Below, piece by piece: positions 42,663 through 50,656 of a stretch of 64,000 bases of DNA. Source of the DNA: Streptomyces tendae (GTDB taxonomy: Bacteria; Actinomycetota; Actinomycetes; Streptomycetales; Streptomycetaceae); contig NZ_CP043959.1 in the NCBI RefSeq assembly GCF_008632955.1, forward strand, positions 3,720,001-3,784,000. The letters are read 5' to 3'. The position numbers and the translations under genes are program-made. Under the pieces are notes generated by a model. It was not told the origin of the DNA, did not search any database, and saw only the letters and a list, made by a program, of their open reading frames with translations. The stretch's first letter is position 1. Each line of letters opens with the position of its first letter.

Positions 42663-42905
42663 CCCCGCGCCCCAAGGGGCGCGGGGAACCGCGCGCCCAG
42701 CCCCACACCCCGCAGCCACCGCCGGCGCAGTCGAGCGGACCGCCACTCGCCCCCAGGGGCGCGGGGAACCGCACGCCCAGCCCCCACACCCCGCAGCCAC
42801 CGCCGAACCGCGGCCCCCCGCCCCTGGGCGCAGTCGAGCGGGACGCCACTCCACCCGTGGCGTCCCGCGACTCAGGGGCGCGGGGAACCGCGCGCCCAGC
42901 CCTCA
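42663..42905. repeat. Dispersed GC-rich element, three copies, with terminator-like hairpin
   Basis: GGGGCGCGGGGAACC starts at 42676, 42756 and 42875, each followed by CGCRCGCCCAGCC-type sequence. The first copy is preceded by CCCCGCGCCCC (42664-42674), giving an 11-bp hairpin likely to terminate pucR. The copies belong to the same family as those at 28.8-28.9 kb and 36.7-37.1 kb. No gene is supported in 42657-43123. Confidence 0.8.
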
Positions 42906-43123
42906 ACACCCCGCACCCGCCGCCGAACCAGAACCACCCCACCCGTGGTCGCGGGAACGACCTCCCGCCCGCATGGGCACCCGCACAACCCACCCCCACC
43001 CCCGTTGGTACACCGCAGCATGCGGAGCCGAACCGCTGTACCGCCCGGTCACCCCCGTGCTGTCGTGAGCACCCCTTCCCCCGAAGCCGTCGCCGACCCG
43101 CGCGACGGCCCCGAGGAGTCGTG

Positions 43124-43906
43124 ATGCCCGAAGCACCACCGGACGGCCTGCCCGCGCTGCACGTCGAGAACGTCGACGTGACGTACGGGCGCGCGCTGTC
43201 CGCTCTCCGCTCCGTGTCCCTGACCGTGCCACCCGGCGCGGTCGTCGCCCTGCTCGGTGCGAACGGCGCCGGCAAGACGACGCTGCTGCGCGCCGTCTCC
43301 GGCACCCTGCGCCTGCACCGCGGTGCCGTCACGGCCGGGCACATCCGCTACGGCGACACGGTGCTGGACGGCAAGGACCCCGTCGCCGCGGTCCGCGCCG
43401 GTGTCGTCCAAGTCCCGGAGGGCCGCCGGGTGTTCGCCGGGCTGTCCGTCGACGAGAACCTCCGCTCCGGCGGCCTCGGCCTCGGACGCCGCGGTCGCGC
43501 CCAGGTCCAGGAGGCCCGCGACCGCGTCTTCACGCTGTTCCCCCGGCTCGCCGAACGCACCCACCAGGCCGCGGGGCTGCTCTCCGGCGGTGAGCAGCAG
43601 ATGCTCGCCATCGGCCGCGCCCTGATGGCCGCCCCCCGGCTGCTGCTCCTGGACGAGCCGTCCCTCGGCCTCGCCCCGCAGATGGTGTACCGGATCGCCG
43701 AGGTGATCCGCGAGATCAACGCCCAGGGCACCGCCGTGCTCCTCGTCGAGCAGAACGCCGGCATGGCGCTCTCCCTCGCGAGCCACGCGCACGTCCTCGA
43801 GGTCGGCGAAACCCGCCTGTCCGGCCCGGCCGACGAACTCGCCCGCACCGACGCCGTACGCCGCCTCTACCTGGGCGAGTCGGCGCAGGACCAGGGGGCC
43901 GCGTGA
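43124..43906 (+). CDS. Branched-chain amino acid-type ABC importer, ATPase (LivF-like)
   Basis: 260 residues. Walker A LLGANGAGKTT, signature LLSGGEQQMLAIGRALM, Walker B LLLLDEPSLGLAP and switch His replaced by VEQNAG (Gln-Asn), as usual for LivF-type subunits. First gene of a five-gene operon F-G-H-M-K with 4- to 8-base overlaps. ATG 43124 follows GAGGAG; GTG 43121 is in frame directly before it. The system imports an amino acid, urea-like or related compound; substrate unknown. Confidence 0.92.
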   Translation: MPEAPPDGLPALHVENVDVTYGRALSALRSVSLTVPPGAVVALLGANGAGKTTLLRAVSGTLRLHRGAVTAGHIRYGDTVLDGKDPVAAVRAGVVQVPEGRRVFAGLSVDENLRSGGLGLGRRGRAQVQEARDRVFTLFPRLAERTHQAAGLLSGGEQQMLAIGRALMAAPRLLLLDEPSLGLAPQMVYRIAEVIREINAQGTAVLLVEQNAGMALSLASHAHVLEVGETRLSGPADELARTDAVRRLYLGESAQDQGAA

Positions 43907-44706
43907 ACGACCGCACCACCACCGCACCGCCCGTGCTCGCCGTACGGGACGTCACCGTGCGCTTCGCCGGGCTCACCGCGCTCGACGGCGTGTCCTTCAC
44001 CGTCGCCCCCGGCTCGGTGCACGCCCTCATCGGACCCAACGGCGCGGGCAAGTCCACCTGTTTCAACGTGCTGTCGGGGCTGTGCCGCCCCGCCGCCGGC
44101 AGCGTGACGCTCGGCGACACCGAGCTGACCCGGCTCGCCCCGCACCGCATCGCCGCGCTCGGCGTGGCCCGTACCTTCCAGAACATCGTCACCACCCAGG
44201 GCACCGTCGCCGACAACCTGATGCTCGGCCGGCACGCCCTCACCCGCGCCGGTTTCACCGCCAGTGCCCTGCGGCTGCCGAGCGCCCGCCGGGAACAGCG
44301 GGACCACCTCGCACGAGCCCGCGAGATCGCCGAACTGACCGGCCTGGGCGCCCACTTCGACACACCCGTCGGCCTGCTGCCGTACGGCGACCGCAAGCGC
44401 GTGGAACTCGCCCGCGCCCTGTGCCTGGAGCCCCGTGTGCTGCTGCTCGACGAACCGGTGGCCGGCATGAACGCCGCCGAACGCGCCCGCACCGCCGAGG
44501 TGGTGGGTGAACTCCGCGCCGAACTCGGCCTGTCCGTGGTCCTGGTCGAGCACGACATGGGGCTCGTGATGCGCCTCGCCGACGACGTCACCGTGCTGGA
44601 CTTCGGCCGGCCCATCGCGCACGGCACGCCCGACGAGGTCCGCCAGGACCCCGAGGTGCTGCGCGCCTATCTCGGCACCGACGCGACCGGGGAGGACGCG
44701 GCATGA
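43903..44706 (+). CDS. Branched-chain amino acid-type ABC importer, ATPase (LivG-like)
   Basis: 267 residues. Walker A LIGPNGAGKST, RTFQNI (LivG-specific), signature-like LLPYGDRKRVELARAL, Walker B LLLLDEPVAGMN and H-loop VEHDMG. It is the second ATPase of the heterodimer. The GTG start overlaps the livF-like stop by 4 bases, showing tight co-translation. Confidence 0.92.
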   Translation: MNDRTTTAPPVLAVRDVTVRFAGLTALDGVSFTVAPGSVHALIGPNGAGKSTCFNVLSGLCRPAAGSVTLGDTELTRLAPHRIAALGVARTFQNIVTTQGTVADNLMLGRHALTRAGFTASALRLPSARREQRDHLARAREIAELTGLGAHFDTPVGLLPYGDRKRVELARALCLEPRVLLLDEPVAGMNAAERARTAEVVGELRAELGLSVVLVEHDMGLVMRLADDVTVLDFGRPIAHGTPDEVRQDPEVLRAYLGTDATGEDAA

Positions 44707-45599
44707 CGGACCTCCTGGACAGCCTGCTGGGCGGACTGGCCCTCGGCGCGGTGTACGCGCTGGTCGCCCTCGGCTTCGTCGTCATCTTCAAGGCCTCGGG
44801 CGTGCTCAACTTCGCCCACGGCTCCCTGCTCCTGTTCGGCGGCTACCTGGTCGCCGTCCTCCACGACGACCTGGGCTTCGCCGGGGCGCTCGCCCTCGCG
44901 GTCCTCGTCACGGCCGCCCTCGCCGGGGCGCTGGACCGGTTCCTGCTGCAACGCGGCGGCACCGACGCCCACTCCGCGCACGTGCAGACCATCGTCACCA
45001 TCGGCATCGACATCGTGCTGCTCACGGAGCTGGCCCGGCGCATCGGCGGTGACCTGCTGACGCTCGGCGACCCGTGGGGCGACGCGGTGACCGAACTCGG
45101 GCCGCTGACCGTCGCGGACAGCAGGCTCGCCGCGATCGTCGTGTCGGCCGTGGTCATCGGCGGCGTGTTCGCGCTGTTCCGCTTCACCGACTGGGGCCTG
45201 TCCCTGCGGGCGGCGGCGGAGGACATGGAGGCCGCCGCGCTCATGGGCGTACGGCTGGGCCGGGTACGGGCGGGCGCCTGGTGCCTGGCGGGCGCGCTCG
45301 CCGCGCTGGCGGCGGTGTTCCTCGCCGCGTTCCCCGCCCCGGGCCTGGAACGCACCACCGGCCAGATCGCGCTCAACGCCTTCCCCGCCGCCATCCTCGG
45401 CGGCCTCGCCTCCCCGACGGGTGCCCTCGCGGGAAGTCTCATCATCGGGCTGACCGAGTCCCTCGTCATCGGCTACCAGTCCGAACTGCACGTCCTCGGC
45501 GAGGGGTTCGGCGACGTCGCCCCGTACGCCGTGATGCTGCTGGTGCTCCTCGTACGGCCCAACGGGCTGTTCGGCGCGAAGGGAGCGGCCCGTGTCTGA
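44703..45599 (+). CDS. Branched-chain amino acid-type ABC importer, permease (LivH-like)
   Basis: 298 residues, about eight membrane helices. The N-terminal GGLALGAVYALVALGFVVIFKASGVLNFAHG and the GLSLRAAAEDMEAAALMGV loop (the EAA-like contact with the ATPases) are standard LivH signatures. ATG 44703 overlaps the previous stop by 4 bases. Confidence 0.92.
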   Translation: MTDLLDSLLGGLALGAVYALVALGFVVIFKASGVLNFAHGSLLLFGGYLVAVLHDDLGFAGALALAVLVTAALAGALDRFLLQRGGTDAHSAHVQTIVTIGIDIVLLTELARRIGGDLLTLGDPWGDAVTELGPLTVADSRLAAIVVSAVVIGGVFALFRFTDWGLSLRAAAEDMEAAALMGVRLGRVRAGAWCLAGALAALAAVFLAAFPAPGLERTTGQIALNAFPAAILGGLASPTGALAGSLIIGLTESLVIGYQSELHVLGEGFGDVAPYAVMLLVLLVRPNGLFGAKGAARV

Positions 45600-46734
45600 C
45601 CGGCTCACCTCGCTCCTCACCCGCCGCCGGGCGACGCTGCTGACGGTCGCCGTGCTCCTGTGCCTGCCGCCGTTCTACCTGGACGCCTTCTGGCTGCGCA
45701 TCGGCCTGTTCTCCATGGCGGCGGCCATCGGTGCCGTCGGCCTCGCCCTGCTCAGCGGCACCGCGGGCCAGCTCTCCCTGGGCCACGCCTTCTTCCTCGC
45801 CGTCGGGGCGTACGGCTACGCCTGGCTGGCCGGCGACCCCGGACCCGGACTGCCGTCCGCCCTGGCCGCCCCCCTGGCGGTGCTGATGGCCGGTGTCGCC
45901 GGCGGGCTGTTCAGCCCCGTCGCCGGCCGGGTCAAGGGCATCTACCTGGGCATCGCCACCCTCGCGCTGGTCTTCCTCGGCCATCACGTCCTGCTCACCG
46001 CCGACTCGGTCACCGGCGGCTTCAACGGCCGTTCCGTCCAGCCGCTCGCCCTCGGCGGCCTCACCTTCGACGGGAGCGACGAACTGACCGTCCTGGGCGT
46101 GCCGTTCGGCGCGGAGGAACGGCTGTGGTTCCTGGGCCTGGCCCTGTTCGCGGTCACCTGGTTCACCGCCCGGGGCCTGCTGCGCTCCCGCCCCGGACGG
46201 GCGCTGGCCGCGCTACGCGACAGCGAGACCGCCGCCGCCGTGATGGGCGTCGACGTGGCCCGGCACCGCTCCGCCGCCTTCGTGGTGTCGTCGATGTACG
46301 CGGGCCTCGCGGGAGTGCTGCTCGCGCTGGTCTTCCGCCGCGTGGTGCCCGACTACTTCTCGCTGGTGCTGTCCGTCGACTACCTCGCCATGATCGTCAT
46401 CGGCGGCCTGGGCTCGGTCGCCGGTGCCACCGCGGGCGCCGTGTTCGTCACCGCGCTCCCGCTGCTGATGACCCGCTACGCCGACCAGCTTCCGCTGGTG
46501 GCCGCGCCGGGCACCGCCGACGGCGCCGTCGGCCCCACCGAGGCCGCCCGCTACCTGTACGGCGCCGCCATCGTCCTCGTCCTGCTGTACGCCCCCGACG
46601 GGCTGCACGGTCTGGCCCGCCGGGCCCGCGACCGCCTGCGGCGCCGCCGCACCCCGACCTCCTCACCGGACCCCGCCCTTCCCACGCCCCCGCCGCCGGC
46701 CGCGGCCGCACGACCCAAGGAGCACACCCCGTGA
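45592..46734 (+). CDS. Branched-chain amino acid-type ABC importer, permease (LivM-like)
   Basis: 380 residues, about ten membrane helices. LSLGHAFFLAVGAYGYAWL and RSRPGRALAALRDSETAAAVMGVDV are LivM signatures. The C-terminal 40 residues form a cytoplasmic basic/Pro-rich tail. The GTG start overlaps the livH-like gene by 8 bases, and its stop overlaps the next GTG by 3. Confidence 0.92.
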   Translation: MSDRLTSLLTRRRATLLTVAVLLCLPPFYLDAFWLRIGLFSMAAAIGAVGLALLSGTAGQLSLGHAFFLAVGAYGYAWLAGDPGPGLPSALAAPLAVLMAGVAGGLFSPVAGRVKGIYLGIATLALVFLGHHVLLTADSVTGGFNGRSVQPLALGGLTFDGSDELTVLGVPFGAEERLWFLGLALFAVTWFTARGLLRSRPGRALAALRDSETAAAVMGVDVARHRSAAFVVSSMYAGLAGVLLALVFRRVVPDYFSLVLSVDYLAMIVIGGLGSVAGATAGAVFVTALPLLMTRYADQLPLVAAPGTADGAVGPTEAARYLYGAAIVLVLLYAPDGLHGLARRARDRLRRRRTPTSSPDPALPTPPPPAAAARPKEHTP

Positions 46735-48014
46735 ACACCACGTACACCCGCCGTCCCCGCCGCCGCGCCGCCGGGGCCGTCCTCGCCGGCACCCTCGCCG
46801 TGCTGCTCGCGGCCACCGGATGCAGCTCGAAGGCGGACGACGGCGACAAGGGCGGCGACGCCGCGGACGGCGTCCGCACCGGACCCGGCGTCGACGCCGA
46901 CACCATCAGACTGGGCGCCCTCACCGACCTGACCGGCCCCTACGCCACCCTCGGCAAGAGCATCGTGCAGGCCCAGCAGATGTGGGCCGACGAGACCAAC
47001 GCCAAGGGCGGCATCTGCGACCGCAAGGTGGAAATCGTCGTCAAGGACCACGGCTACGACGTGCAGAAGGCCGTCACCGCCTACGCGGACATCGCCCCGG
47101 ACGTGGTGGCGCTGCCCCAGGTGATCGGCTCCCCGGTGGTCGCCGCCCTGCTCGACGACATCGAGCGGGACAAGATGCTCACCTTCCCGCAGGCGTGGGC
47201 CGCCTCCCTGCTCGGCAAGGACGCCGTCCAGGTGCTGGGCACCACCTACGACGTCGACATGATCGCCGCGGTGGAGTTCCTCACCCGCACCAAGGGCCTG
47301 AAGAAGGGCGACACCATAGGCCACGTCTACTTCGAGGGCGACTACGGGGCCAACGCCCTGGAAGGCTCCACCTGGGCGGCCGAGCGGGCCGGGATGAAGG
47401 TGGCCGGCCAGAAGATCCAGGCCACGGACACCGATCTGTCGGCGCAGGTCTCGGCGCTGCGCAAGCAGGGCGTCAAGGCCGTCCTGATCAGCGCGGGACC
47501 GGCGCAGACCGCCTCCCTGGTCGGTGTCGCCGCCTCGCGCGGCCTGAAGGTCCCCGTCGTCAGCAGCGCCCCCGGATTCGCTCCCCAGCTGATGGAGACG
47601 CCCGCCGCGCCCGCTCTCGCGGCGATGCTGAGCGTGGTCAGCGCCGCGCCCGCGGTCAGCTCCGACCTGCCCGGCGTCGAGCGCATGGTGGCGTCGTACA
47701 AGAAGAAGTACCCGGACTCGCCGGTCGACTCCGGTGTGCTGTCCGGCTACAACGCCGCCCAGCTCATCGGCTCCGACCTGGCCAAGGCCTGTGAGGCGGG
47801 CGGCCTGAGCCGGGAGGACGTCGTCAAGGCGCACCGCTCGCAGACCAACGCCGACACCGGGCTCGGCACGCCGCAGAACTTCTCCGACGTGAACCGTCCC
47901 GCCAGCGTGGAGACGTACGTGCTCAAGCCCGACGCCAAGGCGGTCGGCGGCGTGGTGAACGCCGAGGACGCGCACACCGCTCCGGGGGTCGAGGAGTACC
48001 TGTCCGCCCGCTGA
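46731..48014 (+). CDS. Branched-chain amino acid-type ABC importer, substrate-binding lipoprotein (LivK-like)
   Basis: 427 residues. The signal peptide ends in a lipobox (LAATGC, Cys near residue 26), so it is a lipoprotein. The periplasmic-binding-protein type I fold follows: RLGALTDLTGPYATLGKSI, KVEIVVKDHGYDVQKAV, DTIGHVYFEGDYGANALEG. Ligand not predictable, though the family covers amino acids, urea and aromatics. GTG 46731 has AAGGAG 8-13 bases upstream. Last gene of the operon, closed by the terminator 48022-48067. Confidence 0.92.
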   Translation: MNTTYTRRPRRRAAGAVLAGTLAVLLAATGCSSKADDGDKGGDAADGVRTGPGVDADTIRLGALTDLTGPYATLGKSIVQAQQMWADETNAKGGICDRKVEIVVKDHGYDVQKAVTAYADIAPDVVALPQVIGSPVVAALLDDIERDKMLTFPQAWAASLLGKDAVQVLGTTYDVDMIAAVEFLTRTKGLKKGDTIGHVYFEGDYGANALEGSTWAAERAGMKVAGQKIQATDTDLSAQVSALRKQGVKAVLISAGPAQTASLVGVAASRGLKVPVVSSAPGFAPQLMETPAAPALAAMLSVVSAAPAVSSDLPGVERMVASYKKKYPDSPVDSGVLSGYNAAQLIGSDLAKACEAGGLSREDVVKAHRSQTNADTGLGTPQNFSDVNRPASVETYVLKPDAKAVGGVVNAEDAHTAPGVEEYLSAR

Positions 48015-48021
48015 CGTGACC

Positions 48022-48067
48022 ACCGACGCCCCGGCGCACCTCCCGTGAGATGCGCCGGGGCGTCGGT
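48022..48067. terminator. Bidirectional hairpin terminator
   Basis: Arms 48022-48038 and 48051-48067 are exactly complementary (17 bp), 12-base loop. Shared by the importer operon and the convergent gene ending at 48070. Confidence 0.85.
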
Positions 48068-48069
48068 CC

Positions 48070-48552
48070 TCAGCCGGCCGCCGCCTCCGGGTCGCGGTCG
48101 GAGGACGGCCAGACGTACGGCAGGTCGTCCGGCTCGTCGGGGAACAGCTCCCGGTACACGTCCGGGTCCTTGCGCACCAGCGCGGAGCGGTGACTGCGGT
48201 GCACCGCGTCGTCGCCCAGCCACGGCGGCAGCTCACCGGCCTGCGCCAGCTCCCGCTGCTCGCGCACCGGGGCGCCGGGCCGGACGGTGGCGAGGTCGGC
48301 GACCAGGGTCGCGGCGCAGCTGTCCTGATGGCCGCGGTCGCGCCAGACCCGGCACACGTCGAGGCCGTAGCGCACCAGCGCCTCCTCGTACCCGGTCCAC
48401 ATGCGCACCGCGGGATGGCGGCGCCAGCCGTAGCCCGGCACGATCAGCCCGCGCAGCACCTGGAGCGCCTCCACCCGCTGCTTGCCGAGCCGCTTCCGGT
48501 CGAGCACCAGCGCGGATCCGCAGAAGTCGGGGTAGGGAAGGAAGGTCTGCAT
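48070..48552 (-). CDS. MSMEG_6728-like protein (pyrimidine-dimer glycosylase fold)
   Basis: 160 residues: MQTFLPYPDFCGSALVLDRKRLGKQRVEALQVLRGL, then RRHPAVRMWTGYEEALVRYGLDVCRVWRDRG and HRSHRSALVRKDP. This pattern is the MSMEG_6728 family, related to phage T4-type endonuclease V (pyrimidine dimer DNA glycosylase). The early LDRKRLGKQRVEA matches the DNA-binding start of that fold. Activity on DNA has not been shown for this branch as far as I know. ATG 48552 lacks a strong ribosome site, so the start is approximate, but the family always begins at MQTFLP. Confidence 0.75.
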   Translation of the reverse strand: MQTFLPYPDFCGSALVLDRKRLGKQRVEALQVLRGLIVPGYGWRRHPAVRMWTGYEEALVRYGLDVCRVWRDRGHQDSCAATLVADLATVRPGAPVREQRELAQAGELPPWLGDDAVHRSHRSALVRKDPDVYRELFPDEPDDLPYVWPSSDRDPEAAAG

Positions 48553-48646
48553 AGGGCGGCCGTCCGAGCGGTGGGGGCCAAGCGGTCCTCCGCACCTCAG
48601 TTCCCCGAACCGGGCGGAGCACACCTCGCCGGCCCCGCCCCCGGCG

Positions 48647-49690
48647 TCAGCCCAGCGCGCCCTGACGGGCGTCCCGCCACAGGTCGACGCCGCCCTCCGT
48701 GGCGTACGTGTCGATCTCGGCCAGCTCCTCGGCGGTGAAGTCGAGGTTCTCCAGCGCCGCCACGTTCTGCTCCAGCTGCTCGGTGCGCGAGGCGCCGATG
48801 ACCAGCGAGGTGACGCGGGGGTCACGCAGCGCCCAGGCCAGGGCCATCTGCGCCAGCGTCTGGCCGCGGCGGGCCGCGATGTCGTTCACCGCCCGCAGCC
48901 GGCGCAGCATGTCGTCGGTCAGCCAGCCGGCGTCGAAGGAGGTCGCGGCGGCGGCCCGCGAGTCCTGCGGCACGCCGTCCAGATAGCGGCCGGTGAGCAG
49001 CCCCTGGGCCAGGGCGGTGAACCCGATGACGCCGAAGCCCTCCTCCTGGGCCACGTCCAGCAGGCCGTCCGTCTCGATCCAGCGGTTGAGCATGTTGTAC
49101 GACGGCTGGTGGATCAGCAGCGGGGTGCCCAGGTCGTGCAGGATCTCCGCGGCCTGGCGGCTGCGCTCGGCGTCGTAGGAGGAGATGCCGACGTAGAGCG
49201 CCTTGCCCTGCCGCACCGCGGTGTCCAGGGCGCCCATGGTCTCCTCGAGGGGAGTGGTGGCGTCGAGGCGGTGCGAGTAGAAGATGTCCACGTACTCCAG
49301 CCCCATGCGCTCCAGGGACTGGTCGAGCGAGGCCAGCAGGTACTTCCGGGAGCCGCCGCCCTGGCCGTAGGGGCCGGGCCACATGTCCCAGCCGGCCTTG
49401 GTGGAGATCACCATCTCGTCGCGGTACGGCGCCAGGTCCCGCTTCATCAGCCGGCCGAAGTTGATCTCTGCGGAGCCGTAGGGCGGGCCGTAGTTGTTGG
49501 CCAGGTCGTGGTGGGTGATGCCCAGGTCGAAGGCGCGCAGGGCGATGGCGCGCTGGCTCTCGAAGGACCGGTCGTCACCGAAGTTGTGCCAGTAGCCCAA
49601 GGACAGTAGCGGGAGGTCGAGGCCCGAGCGGCCGGTGCGCCGGTAGCGCATGGTGCCGTCGTAGCGGTCGGGACTGGCGAGGTGGTTCAT
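48647..49690 (-). CDS. Aldo/keto reductase (YghZ/Kvbeta-like)
   Basis: 347 residues. Signatures: GITHHDLANNYGPPYGSAE (catalytic Asp/Tyr), VISTKAGWDMWPGPYG (catalytic Lys; the GWDMWPGPYG piece is typical of the E. coli YghZ type), DIFYSHRLD (His) and TSLVIGASRTEQLEQN (NADPH). YghZ-like enzymes reduce L-glyceraldehyde 3-phosphate and methylglyoxal. ATG 49690 follows GGAGAG. It is divergent from the snapalysin gene with a 222-bp intergenic region. Confidence 0.9.
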   Translation of the reverse strand: MNHLASPDRYDGTMRYRRTGRSGLDLPLLSLGYWHNFGDDRSFESQRAIALRAFDLGITHHDLANNYGPPYGSAEINFGRLMKRDLAPYRDEMVISTKAGWDMWPGPYGQGGGSRKYLLASLDQSLERMGLEYVDIFYSHRLDATTPLEETMGALDTAVRQGKALYVGISSYDAERSRQAAEILHDLGTPLLIHQPSYNMLNRWIETDGLLDVAQEEGFGVIGFTALAQGLLTGRYLDGVPQDSRAAAATSFDAGWLTDDMLRRLRAVNDIAARRGQTLAQMALAWALRDPRVTSLVIGASRTEQLEQNVAALENLDFTAEELAEIDTYATEGGVDLWRDARQGALG

Positions 49691-49912
49691 CGGCGCGCTC
49701 TCCGGTGATGCGGGCGGGGGTGTCCCGTGGGACGGTGTCGATCCTGGCCCCACAGTGCCCCCGAGTGATCCGGAAGTCCAACCGGTACGGCGCATGGGAT
49801 TGAGCACCAGCACGTCTGAATCGCGGGGTCCGGTGATTGACCGGCCGGGCGGCGGGAAGCCGCTCCGCAGCGGCACCTCGACCCGCCGCCTTCCCCCCAC
49901 AGGAGGTCGACC

Positions 49913-50452
49913 ATGCGGATCCGTACGCTCACCGGTGCCGTGGCCGCCGTATTCCTCCTGTACGGACCCGTGGTGGGCGGGCAGGCCGTGGCGGTCAGGA
50001 CCGCCGACCCGGCGGCGCCCGAGGGGGAGACCCGGGTGCTCACCTACGACACGAGCGGGGCCGGGGAGTTCGCGTCCGCGGTCGACCGGGGAGCGACGAT
50101 CTGGAACGACAGCGTCGACGGTGTGGAACTGCGCCCGGTGACGTCCGGCGAGCGCGCCGACATACGGATCGTCGTGGACGACGGCTGGCCGCGCACCATG
50201 CCTTCGTCCATGGGGGGCGGGACCGTCCACCTCGGCCGCCAGGCGGTGGACGCGGGCCACTCCACCGTCCGCATCGCCGCCCACGAACTGGGCCACGTCC
50301 TGGGTCTGCCCGACCGCAAACCCGGCCCCTGCTCCAGCCTGATGTCCGGCGCCAGCGCCGGACCCTCCTGCACCGTCGCCCGGCCGAACGCGGCCGAGCA
50401 GGCACAGGTCGAGAAGAACTTCGACGGCGCCCTCGCCGGGCTGGTCATGTGA
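49913..50452 (+). CDS. Snapalysin-type secreted small neutral metalloprotease (M7)
   Basis: 179 residues. Signal peptide (about 1-28, IRTLTGAVAAVFLLYGPVVG), short propeptide, then the mature domain. The zinc site is HELGHVLGLPD, the M7 HExxHxxGxxD motif, and SLMSGASAGPSC supplies the Met-turn and a disulfide Cys. ATG 49913 follows CAGGAGG. In many Streptomyces a LysR-type activator is divergent; here the divergent gene is an aldo/keto reductase instead, so regulation must differ. Six bases after its stop begins the promoter of the candidate RNA. Confidence 0.9.
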   Translation: MRIRTLTGAVAAVFLLYGPVVGGQAVAVRTADPAAPEGETRVLTYDTSGAGEFASAVDRGATIWNDSVDGVELRPVTSGERADIRIVVDDGWPRTMPSSMGGGTVHLGRQAVDAGHSTVRIAAHELGHVLGLPDRKPGPCSSLMSGASAGPSCTVARPNAAEQAQVEKNFDGALAGLVM

Positions 50453-50457
50453 CCGAT

Positions 50458-50486
50458 GTGACTGTCGGGCCGATCACCGCTATGAT
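50458..50486 (+). promoter_or_regulatory. Vegetative-type promoter of the candidate small RNA
   Basis: GTGACT (50458-50463), 17 bases, TATGAT (50481-50486). Spacing is ideal for the main sigma factor and the -10 is unusually good for this GC-rich DNA. The predicted start is near 50493. Confidence 0.65.
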
Positions 50487-50492
50487 TGTCTC

Positions 50493-50642
50493 AGGTCACG
50501 GCGAGAGCGAAACCCCGCCGCCCGGCCGTGCGTTGGTGGTCCAAGGAAAGACGCCCCGCTTCCTGCGGGGAGATGCAGGTGCAAGGCCTGCCCGGCGCTC
50601 CGCTCACGAGCCCCGTCCCGCGGTCGCGGGACGGGGCTCGTG
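50493..50642 (+). ncRNA. Candidate free-standing structured small RNA (about 150 nt)
   Basis: Between the promoter above and a perfect 18-bp terminator hairpin, no open frame with a ribosome site exists. Three further hairpins can be drawn: GGCG/CGCC at 50500-50519, CCCCGC-TTCCT-GCGGGG at 50554-50570, and GCAGG-TGCAAGG-CCTGC at 50575-50591. The last two have the sizes of a tRNA anticodon arm and T arm (U-G-C-A-A in the T-loop position), but no acceptor stem or CCA is present, so I do not call a tRNA. The segment GGTGGTCCAAGGAAAGAC between them is purine-rich and unpaired. I cannot name an RNA family. Confidence 0.55.
50605..50642. terminator. Bidirectional hairpin terminator
   Basis: Arms 50605-50622 and 50625-50642 are exact complements (18 bp) around GT. 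It ends the candidate RNA and also serves the convergent lipase gene ending at 50657. Confidence 0.85.
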
Positions 50643-50656
50643 TCATCTCCCGCCGC

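Noticed and set aside
42646..43344. A 232-codon minus-strand frame in the second repeat block
   Set aside because: Made of the dispersed GC-rich element and the antisense of the first ABC ATPase.
49691..49912. LysR-type activator normally divergent from snapalysin
   Set aside because: The divergent gene is an aldo/keto reductase; no LysR gene is present in the window.
50540..50601. Possible tRNA-Gly(UCC)
   Set aside because: Anticodon-arm and T-arm sized hairpins exist, but there is no acceptor stem, the T loop lacks UUC, and position 37 is U. Kept as an unnamed structured RNA.
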